A stretch of 30,272 nt of DNA from an uncultured Bacteroidaceae bacterium. Lineage in GTDB: Bacteria > Bacteroidota > Bacteroidia > Bacteroidales > Bacteroidaceae. The translations under genes were made by a program, and so were the position numbers. Location: positions 1 to 30,272 of the forward strand of contig CAKRYD010000029.1 in assembly GCA_934426255.1 (NCBI GenBank), in the 5' to 3' direction. Of the stretch, positions 23,849-30,272 are shown in pieces; position 1 is the stretch's first letter; every line of letters begins with the position of its first letter. Under the pieces are notes generated by a model. The model did no database searches, was not told the DNA's origin, and saw only the letters and a list, made by a program, of their open reading frames with translations.

Positions 23849-25041
23849 ATTAAATAGATGTTTTGGCTTGTAATCAGTTGTCCGTATTCAGAATAGTATG
23901 TGCCAATCAGCGTATAGCCGTTTTCGGCTTCATTGAAAAGGCGTAGGATGTGTTCTGTAGAATAACTTTCCATATCGTATACGGCAAAGCGGTACTCGTC
24001 AGCGTTTATTCCATTACTTGTATGCCCTTGTGGCAAGCTCTTTTCTGTTCCTTCGATGAAATCGGCTTCAAGCTTGAATTTTCTGCACAAATCACGTGCT
24101 TGTTCCAACATGGATGCGCATCCGATAAACAGGTATTTCTTTGTATAGGTCTTGGTGAATTTGCGATTTTGCCATTTCGATGTTTTTTGCTGTATCAGCG
24201 ACCATAGCCCTAACAGGAATATGGCACTTTTTATTGTTAGCGAACAAAGAAATCCGAGATGCCTGTAATGCTTGTTGAAAAAGATGAGCATGGCTTCATA
24301 AAACACATAAACGTAGCGGAACGATGTCTTTTCTGTGCTTTCTCCTTTATAGTGGAGTATATTGGTCGGCAAATAGTAGTTTTGGAAACCGGCTTTTGTG
24401 ATGCGGTATGACAAGTCAATGTCTTCTCCATACATAAAAAAGGTTTCGTCAAAGCCTCCTGTGGTTTTCAATACACGTTGTGGTATCATCATGAATGCCC
24501 CTGATACAACATCAATTTTGCAGATTGATTGATTGTCTAAAAAAGACATATAGTAGCGTCCGACGATCTTTGAATGCGGAAACAGCCGTGAAAGGCCGGC
24601 CAACTTGCAAAATGATGTGAACGGTGTTGGGAGGCCTCGTCTCGATTCCGGCGCAAATTCACCTGTAGGTTTCAGCATTCTTGTGCCTACCGCTCCGGCA
24701 TCTTTGTGCGTTTCCATAAAGTTCAGACATGTTTGAAGCGTGTCCTCGGCCAGAAGTGTATCCGGATTCAGAAATAAAACATATTCTCCTTGGCTGCGTT
24801 TCAGTGCTTTGTTGTTGGCGCGACCAAATCCCTCATTGTTTTCGTTAGCTATGAAGTGCAACTGAGGATATTCTTCTTTAGGAAAACAGCGGGCTATATG
24901 TTCGGCAGTGTTGTCGGCCGAAGCATTGTCAACTACGAATATTTCCGTTTCGTTTTTGTCGGCCGAACGAAATACGGAGCGCAGGCATTGTTCCAGATAA
25001 TACTTGACATTGTAGCTGACAATGATGACAGACAGTTTCAT
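23845..25041 (-). CDS. Family 2 glycosyltransferase (rhamnosyltransferase-like)
   Basis: The 398-residue protein has a GT-A fold: KLSVIIVSYNVKYYLEQCL at the N-terminus, VDNAS at 37-41, the nucleotide-sugar/metal region LFLNPDT near 89-95, and the catalytic-base region FMYGEDIDLSYR at 202-213. It resembles WbbL-type enzymes adding rhamnose or other sugars to surface glycans. A hydrophobic segment (SLTIKSAIFLLGLWSLI, about 270) suggests membrane attachment. About 110 C-terminal residues beyond it begin with a KYLFIGCASMLEQARDLC segment that I do not recognise as a known domain. It overlaps both neighbours by 4 bases. The acceptor is unknown. Confidence 0.9.
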   Translation of the reverse strand: MKLSVIIVSYNVKYYLEQCLRSVFRSADKNETEIFVVDNASADNTAEHIARCFPKEEYPQLHFIANENNEGFGRANNKALKRSQGEYVLFLNPDTLLAEDTLQTCLNFMETHKDAGAVGTRMLKPTGEFAPESRRGLPTPFTSFCKLAGLSRLFPHSKIVGRYYMSFLDNQSICKIDVVSGAFMMIPQRVLKTTGGFDETFFMYGEDIDLSYRITKAGFQNYYLPTNILHYKGESTEKTSFRYVYVFYEAMLIFFNKHYRHLGFLCSLTIKSAIFLLGLWSLIQQKTSKWQNRKFTKTYTKKYLFIGCASMLEQARDLCRKFKLEADFIEGTEKSLPQGHTSNGINADEYRFAVYDMESYSTEHILRLFNEAENGYTLIGTYYSEYGQLITSQNIYLI

Positions 25042-25481
25042 TTGCTTGAGTTGAAATGTGATACGATATAGCTTTTATAATCGTTTCGTGAAAGCTGGCA
25101 CATGCTTTGGGCAATGGCTACGCACAGGCTGCACCATATGCAGGATTCTGACAATGACAGGATGGCTGCGGCCAGGCAGCATAGGCTGATGGCTGCTTGC
25201 AGAATGTTGCGAAGTGTGCACCAAGTATACAGATAGTCTGTACGTGTCGGAACTTTATGCTGCAGCTTTTTTTTGATGAATGGAATGCGAAACATATTGA
25301 ATCCGCCAACAATGACGGTGAGGCTTGTAATGAATGATAGAAGCTCGCAAATGTAGGCAACTTCTGTGTTGGAGCTTTTCAAATTGCCAAAGAAGAGCAA
25401 CAAGACATTGCTTACAATTATTAATGTAATCAGTGCCGCCCATCGGTGCCATATGTTTTTTATGTTGACTGGATGATGCAT
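25038..25481 (-). CDS. Small membrane protein of unknown function
   Basis: I do not recognise this 147-residue protein. It has about four hydrophobic segments: residues 15-33 (ALITLIIVSNVLLLFF), 44-66, 92-112 and 113-128, the last two rich in Cys. A basic stretch (IKKKLQHKVPTRTDY) lies between the second and third, so by the positive-inside rule this loop is likely cytoplasmic. Its stop overlaps the glycosyltransferase start by 4 bases and its start lies 7 bases after recR stops, so coexpression is near certain. A supporting role for the glycosyltransferase at the membrane is plausible but unproven. Confidence 0.8.
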   Translation of the reverse strand: MHHPVNIKNIWHRWAALITLIIVSNVLLLFFGNLKSSNTEVAYICELLSFITSLTVIVGGFNMFRIPFIKKKLQHKVPTRTDYLYTWCTLRNILQAAISLCCLAAAILSLSESCIWCSLCVAIAQSMCQLSRNDYKSYIVSHFNSSK

Positions 25482-25488
25482 TTTATTT

Positions 25489-26109
25489 TTATATGCTGTT
25501 TGTTTTAAACGCAGTGCGTCCGGCCAAAGAACGGCCTAAGGCCACTTCGTCTGCATATTCTAAATCATCTCCGGCAGCAACTCCGCGAGCTATCGTAGTC
25601 AGTTCTACCGGCAAACTTTCTAAGCGCCGCGCGATATAGAATGCTGTTGTGTCGCCTTCCATTGTGGGGCTTAAGGCCAAGATCACCTCATCTATGTCTC
25701 CGCTACTTACGCGTTCTGTGAGAGATTCGATTTCCAGGTCTTTCGGGCCTATGCCGTCTATGGGTGATATGAGACCGCCTAAAACATGATATAATCCACT
25801 GAATTGCTGGGTGCTTTCTACAGCCATTACGTCGCGTACATTTTCAACCACGCAGAGCTGTCGGTTGTTACGTTTCGGATTGGAACAGATTTCGCAGGTC
25901 TCTGTGTCTGATAGGCCGTGGCATAACTTGCATTTTTTTATGTCATTGCGAAAATGCACCAAAGCTTGGGCAAAAGCTTCTACCTCATGAGGCTCGCGCT
26001 TTAGCAGGTGAAGTGCTAATCTCAAGGCTGTCTTGCGACCGATTCCGGGCAATTCGCCCAAAGCCGACACGGCGTGTTCCAACAGTTCCGACGAATAATG
26101 TTCTAACAT
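25489..26109 (-). CDS. recR: Recombination mediator RecR
   Basis: RecR acts with RecF/RecO to load RecA at gaps. The 206-residue protein has an N-terminal helix-hairpin-helix (LGELPGIGRKTALRLALHLL), a Cys4 zinc site (C60, C63, C72, C75), a Toprim domain starting near 85 (LCVVENVRDVMAVEST), and a C-terminal ARGVAAGDDLEYADEVALGRSLAGR. ATG 26109 gives the conserved start. The frame stays open back to 26286, but that extension spans a TATATTTG promoter box and has no family counterpart. It heads the operon with the membrane protein, glycosyltransferase and GNAT genes. Confidence 0.97.
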   Translation of the reverse strand: MLEHYSSELLEHAVSALGELPGIGRKTALRLALHLLKREPHEVEAFAQALVHFRNDIKKCKLCHGLSDTETCEICSNPKRNNRQLCVVENVRDVMAVESTQQFSGLYHVLGGLISPIDGIGPKDLEIESLTERVSSGDIDEVILALSPTMEGDTTAFYIARRLESLPVELTTIARGVAAGDDLEYADEVALGRSLAGRTAFKTNSI

Positions 26110-26134
26110 TGTTGTTTGTTGTGTTTCGGAACTA

Positions 26135-26142
26135 CAAATATA
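26135..26142 (-). promoter_or_regulatory. -7 box for the recR operon
   Basis: TATATTTG on the minus strand fits TAnnTTTG, 26 bases ahead of the recR ATG. The recR-glnS spacer (26110-26403) otherwise shows nothing I can support apart from a weak glnS -7-like TAATTTCG at 26356-26363. Confidence 0.5.
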
Positions 26143-26403
26143 CGAATAATCATATTTAAAAGAGACATCTCGGCCTTTAACTTTTTGAGATAAGTGTAAT
26201 ACCCAACGAAAAAGTTTGTATCCTGATTGAGAATTGCCTGCCGCCATGTAATGTTTTTGCAATACCAATTTCCAATGAGTCATCATTGTCTTTCTGTTTA
26301 AGACCTGATTCTTGTTTTTTTATGGTGCATAGGACGGAGATTGTGCTGTTTTTTGTAATTTCGCGAACAAAATCAAGAATAAATACTTATACCGTTCATA
26401 ATT

Positions 26404-28104
26404 ATGAGTGTTTCTAACGAAGAAATGGCTTCCAAGGGAAGCAAGAACTTTATAGAGGAAATAGTAGAAGCAGACTTGCGCAAAGGTTTGAATGATGGTC
26501 GCCTGCAGACACGTTTCCCACCCGAGCCGAACGGCTACTTGCATATAGGCCACGCCAAGGCAATTTGTATTGATTTCGGCATTGCGCAGCATTATGGCGG
26601 CATTTGCAACTTGCGTTTCGACGATACTAATCCGCAAAAAGAGGATACAGAATATGTTGACGCCATCAAGGAAGACATCCAATGGTTGGGATTCAAGTGG
26701 GGCAACATATATTATGCATCAGACTACTTTCAGAAATTGTGGGATTTCGCAGTTCGTTTGATCAAAGAAGGCAAGGCCTATATCGACGAGCAGACGAGCG
26801 AGCAGATAGCCGCTCAGAAAGGCACTCCGACAGAGCCGGGAACGGCAAGTCCCTATCGCAATCGTCCTATTGAAGAGAGCCTGGAGCTTTTTAACAAGAT
26901 GAACAGTGGTGAAGTGCCCGAGGGGAGCATGGTGCTGCGTGCAAAAATCGATATGGCCAATCCGAACATGCATTTTCGCGATCCGGTTATTTACCGTATC
27001 ATTAACCGTGAGCATCATCGAACCGGGAAAAAGTGGAAAGCTTATCCCATGTATGATTTTGCGCATGGCCAAAGTGATTTTTTTGAGGGTGTTACCCATT
27101 CAATCTGTACTCTTGAGTTTGTGCCCCATCGCCCGCTATACAATTATTTTATTGATGAGCTGAAGGAAGGCAAAGACCTGGACGACCATCGTCCGCGGCA
27201 ATACGAGTTCAATCGTTTGAATCTGACTTATACCGTTATGAGCAAACGTAAACTGTTGGCTTTGGTTCAGGAACATTTAGTGTCGGGATGGGACGACCCT
27301 CGCATGCCTACTATCTGCGGACTGCGTCGCCGTGGCTATTCACCCGAGGCTGTTCGCAAGTTTATTGATATGATTGGCTATACCAAGTTTGACGCTCTCA
27401 ACGATTATGCCATGCTTGAAGCTGCTGCCCGCGAAGATTTGAATGCAAGAGCCCTGCGTGTTTCAGCGGTGCTGAATCCGGTCAAACTGATTGTGACCAA
27501 CTATCCCGAGGGAAAGGAAGAAGAAATGACGGCTGTCAACAATCCCGAAAACGAGGCCGATGGAACTCACCAGATAACTTTCGGCCGCGAATTGTGGATA
27601 GAACGTGAAGACTTCATGGAAGATGCTCCGAAAAAGTATTTCCGCATGACTCCCGGCAAGGAAGTTCGTTTGAAAAACGCTTATATAGTAACCTGCACGG
27701 GATGTAAGAAAAATTCAGCAGGTGAAGTGGAGGAAATCTATTGCGAATACGATCCGGAAAGCCGCAGCGGATTGCCCGGAGCCGACCGCAAGGTGAAAGG
27801 AACGCTCCATTGGGTGAGCTGTTCTCATGCCTGCCGTGCAGAAGTACGTCTGTATGATCGGTTATTCTCCGTAGAAAATCCGTCGGCCGACGAGCGCGAT
27901 TTTAGAGAACTACTTAATCCCGAAAGTCTGAAAGTGCTGACCAATTGTTATGTAGAGCCCTTTGCAGCAGGATGCAAGCCGTCTGACTATCTGCAATTCC
28001 AACGTATAGGTTATTTTACGCCCGACAAGGATACACGCCCCAATCATTTGGTTTTTAACCGCACCGTAGGTCTTAAGGACGCTTGGGCAAAGAAAAACAA
28101 ATAA
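26404..28104 (+). CDS. glnS: Glutaminyl-tRNA synthetase
   Basis: This class I synthetase charges tRNA-Gln directly, so the amidotransferase route is not the only one in this organism. The 566-residue protein has the HIGH motif at 47-50 in FPPEPNGYLHIGHAKA, the KMSKS-equivalent VMSKR at 278-282, and the GlnRS-type CTLEFVPHRPLYNYFIDEL and CGLRRRGYSPEAVRKF segments. Two beta-barrel anticodon-binding domains follow (VKGTLHWVSCSHACRAEVRLYDRLF, FNRTVGLKDAW). The second half carries several Cys (CTGCKK, SCSHAC) not present in the E. coli protein as I recall it; a metal role is uncertain. No YqeY domain is fused. The dedA gene follows 3 bases after the stop. Confidence 0.97.
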   Translation: MSVSNEEMASKGSKNFIEEIVEADLRKGLNDGRLQTRFPPEPNGYLHIGHAKAICIDFGIAQHYGGICNLRFDDTNPQKEDTEYVDAIKEDIQWLGFKWGNIYYASDYFQKLWDFAVRLIKEGKAYIDEQTSEQIAAQKGTPTEPGTASPYRNRPIEESLELFNKMNSGEVPEGSMVLRAKIDMANPNMHFRDPVIYRIINREHHRTGKKWKAYPMYDFAHGQSDFFEGVTHSICTLEFVPHRPLYNYFIDELKEGKDLDDHRPRQYEFNRLNLTYTVMSKRKLLALVQEHLVSGWDDPRMPTICGLRRRGYSPEAVRKFIDMIGYTKFDALNDYAMLEAAAREDLNARALRVSAVLNPVKLIVTNYPEGKEEEMTAVNNPENEADGTHQITFGRELWIEREDFMEDAPKKYFRMTPGKEVRLKNAYIVTCTGCKKNSAGEVEEIYCEYDPESRSGLPGADRKVKGTLHWVSCSHACRAEVRLYDRLFSVENPSADERDFRELLNPESLKVLTNCYVEPFAAGCKPSDYLQFQRIGYFTPDKDTRPNHLVFNRTVGLKDAWAKKNK

Positions 28105-28107
28105 CCT

Positions 28108-28740
28108 ATGATATTGTTGACTCCCTTTTATCAGACATTATTGGACGATCTGAACTATTTTACGTTGACCATTTTGATGGCCATCGAAAGTTCCGTGTTT
28201 CCACTTCCTTCCGAAATTGTAGTGCCGCCGGCCGCCTACATGGCTGCCGAAGGGCGCATGTCAATGACACTCGTGATATTGTTTTCAACACTCGGCTCCA
28301 TTATCGGAGCTTCTGCCAATTATGTTGTTTCCTACTACGTGGGTCGTCCCGTTATCTACAAATTTGTAGAGAGCCGCATAGGACACATGTTTCTTTTGAA
28401 CCGAGAAAAAATGGAGGCGGCCGAGAAATATTTCGATCGTAAGGGCGCAATAGCCACGTTGATAGGACGTTTGTTGCCGGGAGTACGCCATGTGATATCC
28501 ATTCCGGCCGGTCTGAGCCGAATGCATTATGGGCGCTTCGTACTTTATACGGCAATAGGAGCCGCCCTGTGGAATGCCATATTGGCATTGCTGGGCTGGT
28601 ATCTGCATAGTCTGGTGCCGCTGTCACAGTTGAACGAACAAGTGAAGCTTTACGAACGTCCCATACTTTATGCGTTGGGCGTAATGGTAATAGCCATTGT
28701 GGCCTACATAGCATATAAAGGCTTCAAGCACAAGAAATAA
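28108..28740 (+). CDS. DedA-family membrane protein
   Basis: This 210-residue inner-membrane protein of the DedA/VTT (SNARE-associated) family includes members that act as lipid-carrier flippases, for example for undecaprenyl phosphate. The N-terminal re-entrant motif ESSVFPLPSEIVVPPAAYMAAEGR has the typical Glu and Pro residues, and LIGRLLPGVRHVISIPAGLSRM carries the conserved G-R-x-x-P-G-x-R. About five hydrophobic segments are seen, the last at 190-203 followed by a KGFKHKK tail. It is 3 bases after glnS and probably co-transcribed. The exact lipid substrate cannot be told. Confidence 0.92.
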   Translation: MILLTPFYQTLLDDLNYFTLTILMAIESSVFPLPSEIVVPPAAYMAAEGRMSMTLVILFSTLGSIIGASANYVVSYYVGRPVIYKFVESRIGHMFLLNREKMEAAEKYFDRKGAIATLIGRLLPGVRHVISIPAGLSRMHYGRFVLYTAIGAALWNAILALLGWYLHSLVPLSQLNEQVKLYERPILYALGVMVIAIVAYIAYKGFKHKK

Positions 28741-28756
28741 CGATTCTTATTCAATA

Positions 28757-28807
28757 AGCATTGTAAAGAGGACAGACCTTTAAGGGCTTGCCCTCTTTAA
28801 TAATGCT
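28757..28807 (+). terminator. Hairpin downstream of glnS-dedA
   Basis: TAAAGAGG (28764-28771) pairs with CCTCTTTA (28792-28799), and AGCATT (28757-28762) with AATGCT (28802-28807) outside it, giving a long two-part stem 16 bases past the dedA stop. It lacks a clean T tract, so this is a terminator by position more than by form. Confidence 0.5.
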
Positions 28808-29039
28808 ATGGTTTGGAAAATGCTTGCTACGAGTCTGAATTTGCAGCACAAGCCGTCAGATTCGCTCCCTACGAGTGGCCGCAGTTCACCCTTGACGTAG
28901 ATTTGGTGTGCGGAAACGCTGAAATGCCATGAGCGCGATGGCTGAATATAAAGTGAAGAATCAAAAAGGAAGTATCGTATCGGTGAAATGTGCATAGGGC
29001 AAGAAAAAACGGAGGTTTTGCAAAAAAATAGCAGAAATA
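28808..29039. other. Intergenic stretch without a recognised gene
   Basis: No convincing start/ribosome-site combination is found. A short minus-strand frame (28995 to 28780) reads with protein-like composition (SWHFSVSAHQIYVKGELRPL) but has no ribosome-binding site, overlaps the hairpin, and matches no family that I can name with confidence. It may be a piece of a dispersed repeat. Confidence 0.4.
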
Positions 29040-29072
29040 TTTGCTGCGATTCAAAACTTGTTTATACCTTTG
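29040..29072 (+). promoter_or_regulatory. Promoter of recQ
   Basis: TTTG (29040-29043), a 21-base spacer and TACCTTTG (29065-29072) match the Bacteroidetes consensus fully, 43 bases ahead of the recQ ATG. Confidence 0.78.
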
Positions 29073-29115
29073 TTTCAATAGTAGAGCGGCATTGAATAGC
29101 AGGCCTGTCATCAGC

Positions 29116-30272
29116 ATGATAGAAAAACAGATATTGACTAATAGCTTAAAAAGATATTTCGGCTTTGATGTGTTCAAAGGCGATCAGGAGGCTATTATAC
29201 GCAATGTGCTCGAAGGCAAGGATACATTTGTACTTATGCCGACTGGTGGTGGCAAAAGCCTGTGCTATCAGTTGCCGGCCTTGATGCTCGAAGGGACAGC
29301 TATCGTTGTGTCGCCCTTAATAGCATTGATGAAGAACCAAGTAGACGTGATGAGCCACTTGGGTGAAAATGCGGGCATTGCCCATTTTATCAATTCGACG
29401 CTGACAAAGACGGCACTGTCTGAAACCAAGAATGATGTGTGCAAAGGTGTAACGAAACTCCTGTATGTAGCTCCCGAAACGCTGACAAAAGAAGAGAATA
29501 TCAGATTTTTCAAGAAAATAAAGGTATCGTTCTATGCCATAGATGAAGCTCATTGCATCTCAGAGTGGGGGCATGATTTTAGGATGGAATACCGTAAAAT
29601 ACGTCCCGCGATAGATGCCATAGGTCGTGCGCCGATTATTGCATTGACTGCAACAGCCACAGATAAGGTCAAAACAGATATCAAGAAAAACCTCGGCATT
29701 CCGTCGGCTCGCGAATTTTGCAGCTCTTTTAACCGTCCCAACCTATATTATGAAGTTCGTCCGAAGACCAAAGATATTGACAAAGAAGTAATAAGGTTTA
29801 TACGTCAAAATGCGCACAAAAGCGGCATCATCTATTGCCTGAGCCGTAAAAGAGTAGAGCTGTTGGCCGAAGTATTGCAGGCCAACGACATCAAAGCTGC
29901 ACCTTATCATGCCGGAATGGATGCCTCGTTGCGCGCACAGACGCAAGACGACTTTCTGATGGAACGCATAGATGTGATAGTGGCCACTATAGCTTTCGGA
30001 ATGGGCATAGACAAGCCCGACGTGAGATATGTATTGCATTATGACATGCCCAAGAGCCTGGAAGGCTATTATCAGGAAACCGGTCGGGCGGGGCGTGACG
30101 GAGGTGAAGGCAACTGCATCGCATTCTATTCATACAAAGACCTGCAAAGATTAGAAAAGTTCATGGAAGACAAACCTCTGTCTGAGCAAGACATAGGGCG
30201 GCAACTGCTAAAAGAAACGGCAACCTATGCCGAGTCGTCCGTGTGTAGACGCAAACTGTTACTGCATTATTT
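29116..30272 (+). CDS. recQ: ATP-dependent DNA helicase RecQ (5' part, cut by window end)
   Basis: This is a 3'-to-5' superfamily 2 helicase in recombination and repair. The visible 385 residues start MIEKQILTNSLKRYFGFDVF and contain the RecQ motif 0 (FGFDVFKGDQEAIIRNVL), Walker A PTGGGKS (42-48), Walker B DEAH at 143-146, followed by the RecQ-specific aromatic-rich loop CISEWGHDFRMEYRK. LTATAT, YCLSRKRVE, ATIAFGMGIDKPDVR and QETGRAGRDG (motif VI) follow. The zinc-binding domain begins at the very end (VCRRKLLLHYF). The RQC and HRDC domains lie outside the window. It has its own promoter. Confidence 0.97.
   Translation, partial: MIEKQILTNSLKRYFGFDVFKGDQEAIIRNVLEGKDTFVLMPTGGGKSLCYQLPALMLEGTAIVVSPLIALMKNQVDVMSHLGENAGIAHFINSTLTKTALSETKNDVCKGVTKLLYVAPETLTKEENIRFFKKIKVSFYAIDEAHCISEWGHDFRMEYRKIRPAIDAIGRAPIIALTATATDKVKTDIKKNLGIPSAREFCSSFNRPNLYYEVRPKTKDIDKEVIRFIRQNAHKSGIIYCLSRKRVELLAEVLQANDIKAAPYHAGMDASLRAQTQDDFLMERIDVIVATIAFGMGIDKPDVRYVLHYDMPKSLEGYYQETGRAGRDGGEGNCIAFYSYKDLQRLEKFMEDKPLSEQDIGRQLLKETATYAESSVCRRKLLLHY

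Noticed and set aside
25481..25489. Separate promoter for the small membrane protein gene
   Set aside because: Only 7 bases separate it from recR and no TAnnTTTG box was found at a suitable place.
26110..26286. In-frame N-terminal extension of recR
   Set aside because: RecR proteins start at the later Met, and a TATATTTG promoter box lies inside the extension; no ribosome site at the earlier ATG.

Overview
The window looks like chromosomal DNA of a Bacteroidales bacterium, most likely Prevotella or a close relative. Three things support this: the house-keeping proteins read as Bacteroidales-type, upstream regions repeatedly carry the Bacteroidetes -7 box TAnnTTTG, and the window encodes the type IX secretion (T9SS) translocon SprA plus a C10 protease with a T9SS-type C-terminal sorting domain. 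Bacteroides proper generally lacks SprA, which favours Prevotellaceae. The genus is an inference. There is no phage, insertion sequence or CRISPR array that I can support.

Layout. Bases 88-611 hold the decayed 3' end of an outer-membrane beta-barrel/TonB-receptor-like gene, with a frameshift and a likely nonsense change. Next, on minus, comes a PiT-family phosphate transporter paralogue (621-2906) that has lost the first Asn-Asp phosphate/sodium motif. A 569-bp spacer follows, holding a five-unit 22-bp degenerate tandem repeat. A secreted GH110 alpha-1,3-galactosidase (3476-5314, minus) is divergent from a translation operon rplM-rpsI-rpsB-tsf (5545-8409, plus), which ends at a strong terminator. 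A secreted C10 cysteine protease with BspA-type repeats and a T9SS tail (8654-10495, minus) is divergent from a second, motif-intact PiT transporter (10675-12921, plus). A second tandem repeat (23-bp period) lies between that gene and the convergent acyltransferase gene.

The minus-strand block 13083-23017 reads engB-ruvA-sprA-acyltransferase with short gaps, so it is probably one transcription unit. It is dominated by sprA (7.4 kb). Upstream is a tRNA-Asp gene with a textbook promoter and terminator. Further right, the minus-strand block recR - small membrane protein - family 2 glycosyltransferase - GNAT acetyltransferase is tightly overlapped. The right end carries glnS-dedA and the start of recQ on plus; recQ runs off the window.

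How it fits together. Most genes are core functions: translation, ribosome assembly, recombination and tRNA charging. The accessory theme is the cell surface. SprA exports proteins with C-terminal sorting domains; the C10 protease is a likely cargo; the acyltransferase and glycosyltransferase may modify surface glycans. The most unusual signals are the PiT paralogue lacking its first substrate motif, the two related short-period intergenic repeat arrays that both lie beside PiT genes, and the acyltransferase behind sprA. I did not find a convincing wholly new multi-gene system.
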